From contig OY856411.1 of NCBI GenBank assembly GCA_963693085.1, forward strand, positions 115,746,767-115,810,766: a stretch of DNA of 64,000 bases, written 5' to 3'. The position numbers were made by a program, and so were the translations under genes. This stretch comes from Alisma plantago-aquatica (taxonomy: Eukaryota; Streptophyta; Magnoliopsida; Alismatales; Alismataceae). The notes under the pieces were generated by a model. It was not told the DNA's origin, did not search any database, and was given only the letters and a program-made list of their open reading frames with translations. Below, in pieces: positions 35,750 to 46,744 of the stretch (position 1 is the stretch's first letter; every line of letters begins with the position of its first letter).

Positions 35750-36637
35750 GAAACTTCTGATCTTAGTAGGAGTCTTAGGTTGTTCTCACTGAAGTATAGA
35801 ATCAACTTTCTTAGGGTCAACACTAACTCCACGTCTCGAGATAACATGTCCAAGAAATGCTACCTCGGCCAACCAGAACTCGCACTTGCTAAATTTAGCA
35901 AACAATTGGTGTTGTCTCAACAACTTCAACACTACTCTCAGGTGTTGCTCGTGCTATTCATCATCTCTGGAATAGATCAGAATATCATCTATAAAGACTA
36001 CAATAAACTGATCTAGAAACGGTTTGAAAATCCGGTTCATCATATCCATAAAGGATGCTGGGGCATTGGTCAGTCCAAACGACATGACCAAAAACTCATA
36101 ATGCCCATACCTGGTTCTGAAAGCTATTTTGGGAATATCAGAAACCTTTATTCTGAGCTGATGATATCCATATCTCAAATCAATTTTAGAAAAGATCGTC
36201 GCTCCCCGCAACTGATCAAACAGATCATCTATTCTCGATAATGGATCCTTATTCATTATAGTGATCTTGTTCAGTTGCATGTAATCTATACAGAGATGCA
36301 TGGTACCATCCTTTTTCTTAACAAATAGGACTGGAGCACCCCACGGTGAAGAACTGGGTCTAATGAAACCCTTATCTAGCAACTCCTGCAACTGCACCTT
36401 GAGTTCCTTCAACTCTGCAGGTGCCATTCTATAGGCTGGCAGTGCTACTGGATGACTACCTGGATATACCTGAATTTCAAAATCCAAGTCTCTGACAGGA
36501 GGTAGGACTGGCAAATCTTCTAGAAAGACATCGGAAAACTCACAAACCACAGGCACATCATAAACACTGGAGGTGCTCTTCTCTGCTCTGGTGTCAACTA
36601 CATGAGCAAGGAACGCTTCACATCCTTTCTGTAACAT
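35750..36637 (-). pseudogene. E reverse transcriptase
   Basis: Frame 36637-35954 carries [89 protein letters not shown] and the active site FIDDILIYS, all typical of Ty3 RT. A stop near 35953 (YSRDDE then stop, where E or Q is expected) separates it from the thumb, which continues in frame to 35750 ([12 protein letters not shown] region and NFLGLAGYY). Confidence 0.94.
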
Positions 36638-36751
36638 CTTATCAGCTACAACTGCTGATATTATGCACGTAGGTAGAACTTTCCTGTCTCCAGTAAAGAC
36701 ACAAGAAAATTCTCCTAGTTGAAAGGTAGCTTCCTTCTTCCAACAATCGAG

Positions 36752-37291
36752 TCACACTCGATATGTTTCAAGACAATCCATACCCAAGATGACTTGGAAA
36801 GTATTTACATCCAAGGGTATGAGATTAGCAGCAAAGGTGTAACCTCCAAAAGATAACAAGCATCCGGGACAAGACTCGGATAAAACTATTGGTCCACCTA
36901 GTGGAACCCTCAACACTAACTCATCTGCCAACTCTTGAGTTAACAAATTAAGTTTACCAGCTAAAGAATGTTGTATGAAAGAGTGAGTAGCACCCGGATC
37001 TATCAAAACTGAAACTGGTATACTATTAAACAAAAGCATCTCTCCTGTAACAACTTGTGATGAGATTATACCTTCCTGAGGTGTCAAAGAAAAGAAACGT
37101 GCTGCCGCTCTCCCTCTGCCACGTTGTCCTCTTTGACCACTTCTGCCACTGGATACTCCACCACCTCTGGAACCAGAAGCCGTAGAAGAACTCGATCCTT
37201 CAGCTGGAGGTTGTCTCTGAACATCATAAAACTGAGACTGAGAAGCTTGTGATGCCACTGGTTGAAGCTGAGGACATAACTTGTTTATATG
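36752..37291 (-). pseudogene. E protease with altered active site
   Basis: After a Ser/Gly/Arg-rich linker (GSRGGGVSSGRSGQRGQRG) the frame encodes the retropepsin VLIDPGATHSFIQHSLA through VILGMDCLETYRV, then a stop. The active-site triad reads D-P-G instead of D-S-G or D-T-G. The closing motif GMDWL reads GMDCL. Both changes are single-base and would abolish activity. The retroviral-type aspartic protease would mature Gag-Pol. Confidence 0.92.
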
Positions 37292-38356
37292 TCATAACTT
37301 CCCACATTGGTAACATCCTGTATAATCTGAACCCCAACATTGCCCAGAGTGAAATTTTCCACAGGTATTACATACCCGCATCTCCTGTTTCTGTGGACCA
37401 GTCACAGAAGTAGATGATCCAGATGGCTGCTCTCTAGACGCACTACCCCATCTCCCTGGGTTGTGTCCTCCTCTGCCTCTAGAAGTAGTGACACCCTCAG
37501 ATCTCTGCCTGCGGAAACAACCAAAGCCACGCCCAAGCTTGGAAAAGAAGCCTCTACCTCCACCTTTGTATCCACTACTGGATTGCCCTCTACTGAATTC
37601 TGCAGATCTCTTCTTAGACTCAGTCACCTTGTCAGCGTTCATAGATTCTTCAACCTGTCTAGCAGCCTCGACAAACTCACCAAAATTCTCTCTGTTCCTC
37701 CTGCTAGTAGCAGAAACTGTATGCCGAATCTCTGGCCTTAGTCCTTCCTGAAACCTTCTACATCTTTCTATGTTGTCAGGAACAAGCTGCGGACAGAAGT
37801 TAGCTAACCGTGTGAAAAGCGCTTCATACTCAACAACTGTCATGTTCCCCTGCTTGATATTCTATAACTGCCTGATTTTCTCATTAAGAAAAGTGGGTGG
37901 ATAGAATTTGAGATGAATCTCCTCAGAGAAATCCTGCCAGGAAAGCTCTGTACCTCTCCTCTTTTCTTCCACACCGCGCCACCACAACTCTGCATTACCT
38001 GTCAAAAGGTAGACTGCATGATTAATCTTTTTCTCTTCTGAAAGCTCCATCAGGCGAAAGACCTTCTCTATCTGTCTAAACCATTCATCAGCCTCTGCTG
38101 GATCTGTAGTGCCACTAAACTCGGTGCCTCCAAGCTTCTTTACAAGCTCATAAGATCGCATCAGATCTTTACTGCTGGTAGAAGAAGAATCTTGCCTATC
38201 AGCCTTGTACTTCTCTTTGGTTTCCAGAAACATCCTGTACATCCGGGATGCTTCATCCACGTGGTCACCACCACCTGGACCCAAGTACAAAGGATCAGGG
38301 CCAACATGGCTCTCAGCCTGATCATCGCGATCAAAGCCTCTTCCTGCCATCTGCAA
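37292..38356 (-). pseudogene. E gag with zinc knuckle
   Basis: Frame 38356-37862 starts MQMAGRGFDRDDQ; the likely true start is the second methionine (MAGRG). It holds the retrotransposon gag domain (FSGTTDPAEADEWFRQIEKVF, AVYLLTGNAELWW, ISW-type LSWQDFSEEIHLKFYP). A stop at 37862 interrupts it. It resumes at 37843 (MTVVEYEALFTRLA...RCRRFQEGLRPEI) and ends with CNTCGKFHSGQC and a knuckle CYQCGKL broken by a stop at 37290 just before its histidine. It would form the particle that packages element RNA. Confidence 0.93.
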
Positions 38357-38479
38357 TGATATAACAGAGTATTTCCTATTAGAAAACTACAGATAGAAGA
38401 AAGACTCCTAAACCTTAATCCTATTGGTCTCTTATCGTCCCCTGACTTGGACTCTGAGTAACTATGTACTCAACCTACG

Positions 38480-38491
38480 CTCTGATACCAA
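38480..38491 (-). other. E primer binding site (initiator tRNA-Met)
   Basis: TGGTATCAGAGC on the minus strand, four bases from the inner end of the 5' LTR, matches the 3' end of plant initiator tRNA-Met. Confidence 0.95.
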
Positions 38492-38495
38492 GAGT

Positions 38496-40934
38496 TATCA
38501 CGCCCCAATTTCGCATTAACCTCAAACCACGAAATTAGGACGCGACAGGATGGAATTAACACACAACCAACCATACATTTCTTCTTAAAACAATTAAAGA
38601 TATTAATAAGAAAATCTATTTATTACTGCAAATGAAAACTAAACAAGCTGCGGAAGCATTTCTATTAAACTGATAAGAAATATAACAAGTCTACAGCACA
38701 CTGCATTGTTCAACATAAAATAAAGCATAACAGATAATTTACATCTTTGTACACATTCTCTCTCTCACTCACACCTTGTCCCGAAGATCGAGGGGAATGG
38801 ACTAAGAGACCTCTAACTAGACTAGCAACAAACCTTCTAACAACTAAGCATTAGGATGAAACGATCCTTCTGATTCCTGATGCTGATGCTGACCTGAAAA
38901 TGTTTGAGTAGAGGGATGAGCCTACTCGCTCAGTGAATAACATTTCACTTAGTTATCATTAAACAACTCGTCAGGTTTATAACTGAAATAAACAAATATA
39001 CCGTTCAAGCAGGGCAGTTCTATTAGCATAGCAAATATACAGACAATAACCACACTTCTAAGCATTACCAGGTATTTTGGGTAAATAAACAGTTATATAA
39101 ATTTACTGTGAACCTACTCGATTATTTATTCATTTTATTATTATGCCCTAAATATATGCAGTGTACTCTGCATATAAAGATCCGCAACAAGTCCATGCTA
39201 CGGTCCCACCGTACAAGACTTAGCGACACACGTGGGAAATGCTAAGTCTGACTGTTGTCTTGGTCTGCTACAGGACTCTCAGGCTCACACGGCCTCACTG
39301 CACTCTCAAAAGAGTGTACTCTAGACTCCTCCTTTAACCTGAGCACACAGGCGAAGAGTCTCACAGGGTTACCTTCGCGACACACGCACGAATGGTGTTA
39401 GATAACCGTGTTTTCTTTTCTTTTCCCAGTGCCACCATGACACACGCACGGATTATTGTTGAACATTGCTTTTCTGCCCTCGTACCACCGTGATACACGC
39501 ACATATTATTGTTGAACACGAGTCACCGACCATCTAGACACACGCTAGGTAGGTCGTTTCACCCCAAGGTGCAGACCTCACGAGGGGTTCTACGGTGTTA
39601 GGGCACCTATGTCTATTAATTAGTTAACAGATATATAGTTAACAGAAATATCACATTACGACTGCAAAATATGAAATTTCCTCTTTTTCGTCATTCATAT
39701 CATGCATTTTAAGTTCCAACGAACTTAACATACTTTAAGTTACATGCTATACTGTTTAGGAGTCATATCAACTGATACTGAAGCAAATAAGCATTTGAAA
39801 TGAGTTAAATAATGATTTCTAAATGAACTTCCACTCACCCACTTCTGTGTGTTCGTATACACCGAAAAATGTCCACAAACACGCCTAATTCTTCCCTTTA
39901 CAGCAGCGTGCACGCCGTGCACCCAGACTGCACGCCGTGCACCTTCAGTGCACTTCAGTTCTACTTTTCTGCACCTTTGCACGCCATGCAAACTGACTTG
40001 CACCCCGTGCAAACTGACCTGCACGCCATGCAAACTGATTTGCATGCCGTGCACCTGGGCTAAAACTCGTTCCGCTATCTGTAACTTTGCACGCCGTGCA
40101 AACTGACTTTGCACGCCGTGCACCTGCGCAGAAATGGATTTTTCCCTATATCAGCTATCTGTAATGTTGCACGCCGTGCAAAATGGATTTACACGCCGTG
40201 CAACCTGCGCAGGGGCGGAAATTGTAGAATTAAAAGAGACGATTGGGGTCGATTCGGTGGACGATTCTTACCCGAATCACTACTATAGCTTCGGATTGAC
40301 CTAGCAAGCACTTGGCAAGCAGAAAGAACGGAGGGGGAAGCACCGTTCGCTCCCTAGACCATCTCCATGGTCATTTTCTTCATGGCTGCAGGAGGAAGAA
40401 GAAGGTGAGGAAGAAGAAGATGATGCAGCCGGTTGGTTTGGCTGGAGAAGATGAAGAAATCGAAGGAGGACGGAGAAGGAAGGAGCTTGGTTGCCTAGCT
40501 TCTCCTCTAGCTTGCTCTTTCTCCCTTTCTCCTTCTCTGTTTCTCCCAAGCGGCAACCGAAGGAAATGAACTATCGTTCATTCCAAAGTCGGTTAATAGA
40601 GTTAAAAAGGAAAACCTGAAGGAAAGGATAAGGAAGGGCGCCCAGGGGGCCGGATGTAAATTGCCCAGAAACTTTCCAAAATTTCACATAGGTCCCTACA
40701 CACTAAAAAGCTCATATCTTTTTACTCGTAGGTCGGTTTCGCATGATTTCTTCGGCAACGGATTAAGCACAAACTTTTCCTCAACCTCAGGACAAGAAAA
40801 CAAGATAATGATACATTAACACTAGCTCAAACTCAAAACACTATTAACAAAAGCAAGTACTTATCTCGACATAACAAGTTCAATTACGCACTAACCTAGG
40901 TACTTACTGGTAAAACGAAACATGGGTCATAACA
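38496..40934 (-). repeat. E 5' LTR
   Basis: It matches 31272-33668. Its inner terminal dinucleotide is mutated (TATCACGCC in place of TGTCACGCC). Its palindrome array has two more ~21 bp units than the 3' LTR, which accounts for the 42 bp length difference. Confidence 0.96.
39907..40204. repeat. TGCACGCCGTGCA palindrome array, E 5' LTR
   Basis: About ten copies, two more than in the other LTR: an added unit near 40020-40045 and another near 40172-40195. Several units carry G-to-A or C-to-T changes (GCACGCCATGC, GCATGCCGTGC). Confidence 0.93.
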
Positions 40935-40939
40935 TGAAT

Positions 40940-41701
40940 AGTATCATATTTGGTTGCAAGAAATTGTACCCATGTATATCTACTATAATCATCAACAATA
41001 ACAAAACAATATCTTTTGCCACCAATGGATTGTGTCCTCATGGGTCCAAATAAATCCATATGAATTAATTCTAAAGATCTACCGGTGCTAAGTACATGTT
41101 TAGGTTTAAAAGAGGTTTTTGCTTGCTTTCCTAAAGTACATGGTTCACAGTTTTCAACTTGATCAAAGGATAAAGTAGGCAAACCACGAACAAGATCATA
41201 TTTTACTAGCTTTTTGATAACATGTGAACTAGCATGTCCTAGCTTTTTATGCCATAGTTGTAAAGTATTTTCATTTGCAAGCAAGCATTTTCCTACTACA
41301 GATTTCATAGAGTTAGGTCTAAGAATATAAAGATTTCCAACTCTTTTTCCTTCATAGACAACATTTGTAGTGTTTTCTATTAATAATTTGCAGCAGTTTT
41401 TGTTAAATAGAACATCATATCCACTTTCACATAATTGACTAACACTTATCAAATTATGGTGCAAACCATCAACAAGTAGAACATTCTTTATTTCGAGGTT
41501 TGTACCAATATTACCTATTCCAACGATTTTACCTTTACCATTGTCTCCAAAGGTGACTGTTCCACTTTTCTTTTCTTCAAAAGTTTGAAATGCATCCTTG
41601 TTCCCGGTCATATGTTTGGAACATCCACTGTCAACCACCCAATCCTGCATTAAAATGTAGGTTTTGGTACCCATGTGACGGTCTGGTATGGTTAGAAGCA
41701 T
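40940..41701 (-). pseudogene. copia2 protease, zinc region and integrase part 1
   Basis: Minus strand: the protease has its catalytic VDSGCSKHMTG intact, then TVTFGDNGKGKIVGIG and LVDGLHHNLISVSQL. The pre-integrase zinc region follows (LWHKKLGHASSHVIKKL, CEPCTLGK), then the integrase core start LELIHMDLFGPM with the first catalytic aspartate and YCFVIVDDYSRYTWVQFL. Element E interrupts at the TGAAT site (40935-40939); the remaining frame to 40904 is LTR E sequence. The continuation is at 31271. Apart from the insertion this stretch is open. Confidence 0.94.
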
Positions 41702-42055
41702 TTAATTACAGACTGAATAAAAATCTGACTCAGAATTTCAATCGGTCGACAATTGTTCGACCGAAATCTCTCTCGGTTGACCAATCATCAATCCAGAAAG
41801 TTCTTGTTTTGTTGATGTAGATTTAATTTGTTACAGGCATCTGGTCGGTCGACAAAAGTTTGACCGATTTTATGTTCGGTCGACAATACTTTGACTGACC
41901 AAGTTTTTGTTTCAGTAAAACATTTCGGAAAATTACCATAATACATGAAACCTTTTATTAAGTTGAGATAAGACAATATAATTTGCAAAAATAAGCATTT
42001 GATCATATCTCAACTGCATTTTTTTTTACTCTAGTAAGTTTGGGGTTTTGGGACC
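41702..42055. repeat. Palindrome-bearing spacer between copia2 gag and pol
   Basis: About 350 bp with stops in all frames separate the gag-closing VWVPK motif from the protease. It holds three CGGTCGAC-type pairs: CGGTCGAC with TCGACCGA at 41743-41764, CGGTCGAC with TTTGACCGA near 41845, and TCGGTCGAC with a decayed TTGACTGACC near 41876. In related copia elements gag and protease are continuous, so this looks like an insertion or expansion of the same motif found in the LTRs. Confidence 0.75.
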
Positions 42056-43758
42056 CAAACTAAGTCAGAATCCTTGGTCTTATAAGGACATGAAAATGAA
42101 TAATGTCCAAGACGTAGACAAAAATGACAAGTAATAGAATCAACTTCATTTCTTTTTCTAGGAATTGTATTCTTAGGTACAAACATAATCTAAGTCTTAG
42201 ATGCTTTAGTTCTTCTGGGTTGATTTTTCTTTGGAGCATATCCCAAACCTTTTCTTCCATTGAAACTAGAGGAGATTTTCAGAATGTTATCAAGGACATC
42301 TTTTCTTCTTAAATCATGTAGGTTTCTTTGTAGCTTACCAATGTCATCCATTTTCTTGTGTAAATCTTTTCTTGCTTGATCTAAATCAGATAATAGGGAG
42401 TCTCTTTCTTTTACAACATTGTCATAGTCTAGATGGTTACACAAAATTGGTTGAGTCTGAAAATCATTTAGTTTAGCTAACAATTCAGTCTTTTCTTGAG
42501 AGAGAAGATCAACATTTGTTTCTAGGGTGAGTAGCTTTCTAGTGCATTCATTTAAAGATGTTTTTAAAGACAAATTCTCAAGATCAATGTTGTTCTTTTC
42601 AGAAGAGAGATCATTTAATTTAGCATATAGGTCATCATTTGTCTTGATAACCTTCTTTAGTTTCTTCTTGACATCAACATACTTATCATGAGTTTCATGT
42701 AGACTAGTAATTAACTCTTCTTTAGGAAGATCAAGAAGGCTTACCTCTTGAGAGTCTTCATCATCTTCTCTTGCCATTAGACATTTCACCTTTTCTTCTC
42801 CGCTTTCACTTTCACTTGACTCGTCCCATGCAGCTTTATAGGATTTTTCTCCCTTCTTCTTGTGTGAGATTTTCTTTCCTTTCTTTGCTTTAGGACATTC
42901 ATTTTTGAGATGTCCTTTCTTTCCACACTCAAAGCACCTAGGAGGGGAAGAAGAACTAGAACTTTTGTTAGACTTAAATATTTTATATTTCTTACCATTG
43001 ACGATCAAGGCTTCTTCCCCTTCTTCTTCACTTGACTCCTCACTTTCTGGTGTGATGATCTTTGAAGCTTTTAGAGCCACATCCTTCTTCTTTCCTTGTT
43101 AAAGTTCACGTTCTCTTCTTTCTTCCTCTTCTAGGGTTGCTTCATGAGCTTCTAGATTGCCAATGAGTTGCTCCATTTTCAGTCGAGTGAGGTCATTATC
43201 TTATTCAATGGTTGTCACCTTGGGCTTGTATTTAGGAGGAAGTGAGAAAAGGATTTTTGATACCTGATCTTCTTCAAGAACCATTTTTCCTAGGGCATTT
43301 AAACCATTAACAATAGAAGAGAATTTTGCAAACATTTCACTAATAGATTCATTTGGATCCATACGGAAGTGTTCAAACTTCTGTTTAAGCATACTAACTT
43401 TAGAATTCTTGACTTGAACCGTACCTTCATAAGTTATGGACAGTCTATGCCAAATGTCATAGGCTATGTCACAGTTTCATATTCTATTAAATTCTCCTAC
43501 TAAAATTGAACAATATAAAACGCTTACAGCTTTGGCATTCATTTGAGCCAACTTTACCGTATTTTCATCCCACTTTGCATATTGTGTTTGAGGAAGCTCG
43601 TATGGGGTTGACACCATCCTCCATAAGTCCCAATTGATGCCTTGGAAGTAGAACTGCATCCTTCTCTTCCAATATGTGTAGTTTGTTCCATCAAACGCTG
43701 GAGGTCTAGCAACAAGTGTCCCTTCAAGGTTAAGGTTGTTAAGCACCCCGTCACCCAT
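42056..43758 (-). pseudogene. copia2 gag (Sirevirus-type, two zinc knuckles, coiled coil)
   Basis: The start at 43758 (MGDGVLNNLNLEGT) is 34 bases inside the PBS. The N-terminal domain has PPAFDGTNYTYWKRRM and, after a stop at 43477, MLKQKFEHFRMDPNESISEMFAKFSSIVNGL (UBN2-type). A stop at 43201 is followed by EEEERRE and the frame 43080-42190. That frame has acidic ESEESSEEEGEE, knuckle CFECGKKGHLKNEC, a long Lys/Glu-rich coiled coil and, beyond a stop at 42190, a second knuckle (CHFCLRLGHYSFSC) and VWVPK. The long coiled coil and second knuckle fit Sirevirus gag. It would form the particle. Confidence 0.92.
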
Positions 43759-43791
43759 TCTTCAAGACCTTGTTAGGGTTCCTTGAAGCAT

Positions 43792-43803
43792 GCTCTGATA
43801 CCA
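43792..43803 (-). other. copia2 primer binding site
   Basis: TGGTATCAGAGC (minus strand), two bases from the 5' LTR, matches the initiator tRNA-Met 3' end. Confidence 0.95.
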
Positions 43804-43805
43804 AT

Positions 43806-45224
43806 TGAAAAACACTAGAGGGGGGGGGTGAATAGAGTTTTAAAGATATTTTAACAATTATTTAAATCAAACAACCACAATTGAAAATGGAAGAAGACAA
43901 GTGTTTAGAGTGGTTCCAACCTTAGCAAATACTAATATTCTTAGTCCACTACCCGGTTGCTTACCCAACCGGGATTTTGAAAGTATTAATTTTATTACCT
44001 TCACAAGGAATTACACAAAATAAAATACTTTCTTACAACCCTTGAACAGCCTTCACTTTAAGTAGATGCACCAACCCGAGGTAGCCTTCTTGAAGTAACT
44101 CCAAGCTCCCCCGAAGTAGCCTTCCTCTTTATAAGTAACCTCCCATTGCACCAGCCTTCTTGAAGTAGCTCAAGGTCCCCTTCTTCACCAAGAAGATCTA
44201 CAACATCTCCAATCTGCAACCTCCAACGTAGGAGTAGCAAGGAGAGTGCAAACAATAATAGTGAACAAGAAAATAAATGGAAATTACAACTTATCCTTTG
44301 AAGTACAAGGCTTGATTTGCCTAGATCAAGCGTGTAGATCTCCTAACCAATGTGTATGGAATTGTGATTTCTGTGGATAGGAGATGCTAGCCTATAGGAC
44401 ACAAAATTTGAGCTGAGAGAAGAAATAGCCAATTGTCAATATGCTCAATTTCTCACAAACAGGTTGCTCAATGTAAGTGTATGCTCAAAGATTGTTCAAG
44501 TGTAAAAACAAGTGAGTTTAGGTGTCCTAAGGCATTTCCTATTTATAGGAATGTCCTACAAGTGCTTAAGGACGTTCTAGAAACTTTCTGGGCATTTCTA
44601 AGTGCTTAACTAGTCGTTAGGTATAAGTTAGTTGCTTTAACAACAGATAGTTAATTAATTCTACAGTTGCTGTCAGAGTCCATCTCGGTCGAGAAATGGT
44701 CGACCGAGACACCTACTCGGTCGAAGTTTTATTGACCGACATGCTCTCTGGATCAAGTGTTTTGCAACGTTTATCTCCAACTGCCAACTACCTTGTCAGC
44801 TGTGTCTAACAGCTACTTGGGTCTTTCTCGGTCAAGAAGTTTGTCGACCGAGAGTGTCTCGGTCGAGGATTTTGTCGACCGAGATAGACCATGTTTCAAT
44901 GTTTCAAATAAAGACATTAAGTGTGTGTATGAGTGTTCATATGTGACACTATTGAAGGGGATGACCTATCTAAATGTGGTGTTTAGCTAGGGATGATCTA
45001 ACTCTTGATTTACATGAAGTCTAAGTACTTGTACATTATATATTTGTACAAGTTTACAACTGATTACATTTCATGACATTTACAATCATTCAAGCATATA
45101 GATTCCCTAGTCCTTTGTCATCCACCTTATTCCTACAACACTCAAGTAGCACGTTAGATCAACAAGAATGAAATGTTTGTCATTATCAAAATAAAGGGAT
45201 TTACAGATGTCCATTTAGCCAATA
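43806..45224 (-). repeat. copia2 5' LTR
   Basis: It matches 27139-28560. The outer terminus is mutated to ATA (CCATTTAGCCAATA in place of CCATTTAGTCAACA). Palindromes are at 44684-44885, with CTCGGTCGA/TCGACCGAG arms better kept than in the 3' LTR. TATA on the minus strand is at 44538-44549. Confidence 0.95.
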
Positions 45225-45295
45225 ATATCAACATCATGCAATACAAAAATAGCATCTCTATTCCCTCATTAGGGTTAGAGTTTCCCATCTTTATC

Positions 45296-45525
45296 AATTC
45301 AGGTTTCACATATCAACATCCCATATTGAAATTTCACATAACATTATCCCATATTAGGTTTTTTACAAAACAACACCCTATATTAAGATTTCACATAACA
45401 TTTCTATATTAGGATTTCACATAACATCATTCCATATAAGGGTTTCACATAACATTATACCATATTAGGGTTTCATACGACATCACCATATATTATAGTT
45501 TCACATAACATCATTATTCGGGTTT
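45296..45525. repeat. Minisatellite, ~28 bp units, in the CACTA interior
   Basis: About eight degenerate units of the type GGGTTTCACATAACATCAT plus CCATATTA, ending directly before the DUF4218 coding region. It stands where a TNP2 catalytic region would be expected upstream of DUF4218. Confidence 0.8.
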
Positions 45526-45544
45526 TGGAAGCACTTCAGATATC

Positions 45545-46638
45545 ATGGTTCATCTTGTAGTACATATTACAAGGGAGGTGAAGATGTTGTGTCCAATTTT
45601 CTTACATTGGATGTATCCATTTGAACCCTACATGAGTGTTTTTAAAGGTGATGTTCAGAATCGTTATCAACCTGAAGGGAGTATTGTTGAGGGTTACGTG
45701 GCTAGGGAGGTGATGGACTTTTGTAATGATTTTTTGAATTGCAATGAAACTTGTAGCGATAAAAAAAAATTCCCATCACACTGGATCTTATTGTGGCAAA
45801 GGAACTCTGAGAGGACGAGTGAACGGAATCAGTCGTGAGTTTTGAGAACAAGCGCATTTGTATATTTTACACAACATCGATGAAGTTAGTAGCTACATCA
45901 CATAACACAATGATATTATCAAGAGAAATCATCCGCGATCCAGTTCAATGTGGCTTGCAAGAGAGCATAATCGAACATTTATTAGGTGGTTTGAAGAGAA
46001 AGTATTTAATCAACTATCTGAATCATCAAATAATGTTGTTGAGAACATAAAATGGCTCGCCTTTAAGCCAAAAATGGATGTCATGTCATATGAAGGTTAT
46101 GACATTAACAGATTTTCATACTACATAAAACGTCAAGATGAAAGTAGTGTATTCCAAAATAGTGGGGTCACTGTTAAAGCTTGTTCATTATATTTTGCTA
46201 GTGCCAAAGATAAAAGACCACGAAGCTGAGATGTCATATTACGATGTCATTGATGACATATGGGAAATGGACTATACAAATTTTTGAGTTCCTATATTTA
46301 GGTGTAATTGGGTTGACAACAACAAAGGAGTTTTAGTTGATGAGTTGGGTTTCAAATGGGTGAATTTTGAAAAGATTGGTTTCAAAGATGAGACATTCAT
46401 CATGGCAAACCAAGCAAAACAAGTATTCTATATTGATGACCCGACAAATAAAAATTGGTATGTCATTCTTAATGGAAAAAGACAATTTACTTTAGATCCT
46501 ATAAATGAAGAAGAATACTACGAAAAGTATGATGATTCCAGTCCATTCTCAGTTGGTTTTCCATGTGTAAATGTTGAAGATAACATCGATGAATATTATA
46601 AATGTCAAGACCATGCTGAAGGAATTTTCCTTGACTAA
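45545..46638 (+). pseudogene. CACTA TNP2-type C-terminal region: DUF4218 and DUF4216
   Basis: DUF4218 begins at once (DIMVHLVVHITREVKML, WMYPFEPYMSVFKG, NRYQPEGSIVEGYVAREVMDFC). After a frameshift near 45838 it continues QAHLYILHNIDEV (with a stop near 45897) and MWLAREHNRTFIRWFEEKV. DUF4216 follows: IKWLAFKPKMDVMSYEGYDIN, QNSGV and, after a frameshift near 46225, SYYDVIDDIWEMDYTNF, a stop, then GFKWVNFEKIGFKDETFIMANQAKQVFYIDDP. These domains normally follow the Transposase_21 domain in plant CACTA transposases; here that domain is absent. At least two frameshifts and two stops make it non-functional. Confidence 0.88.
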
Positions 46639-46744
46639 AAACTCAACCAATACTAAAGGCATGTATTCTTTGAATTATTTATTTTATTATCATGTATACC
46701 TTATCACTTGTGCTTTTATTATCACTTATTTTTTTTATCATGTA

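Larger units (their letters stand above)
31272..40934 (-). mobile_element. Element E: Tekay-like Ty3 chromovirus, TSD TGAAT
   Basis: LTRs at 31272-33668 (2397 bp) and 38496-40934 (2439 bp) flank a gag-pol region on the minus strand. TSD TGAAT lies at 31267-31271 and 40935-40939, inside the copia2 integrase. PBS TGGTATCAGAGC (minus) is at 38480-38491, next to the 5' (right) LTR. The polypurine tract AGGGAGGGAGAT lies at 33669-33680, next to the 3' LTR. Order gag, protease, RT, RNase H, integrase, chromodomain. At least five stops and one frameshift break the polyprotein. LTR similarity suggests it is the youngest layer of the nest. Confidence 0.97.
27139..45224 (-). mobile_element. copia2: Sirevirus-like Ty1/copia element, TSD ATATC
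   Basis: LTRs at 27139-28560 (1422 bp) and 43806-45224 (1419 bp) are visibly near-identical. The 5 bp duplication ATATC stands at 27134-27138 and 45225-45229. PBS TGGTATCAGAGC (minus) lies at 43792-43803, two bases inside the right LTR, so the right LTR is the 5' LTR. Gag, protease, integrase, RT and RNase H follow leftward in copia order. Repeated CTCCCCCTTT polypurine tracts and the two-knuckle coiled-coil gag are Sirevirus traits. The element is split by chromovirus E at 31272-40934, which explains the integrase break. Stops and an E-to-K change in integrase show it is inactive. Confidence 0.96.

Noticed and set aside
40904..40939. C-terminal end of the copia2 integrase frame reading into LTR E
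   Set aside because: The last codons come from LTR E after the TGAAT duplication; the real continuation of the gene is at 31271.
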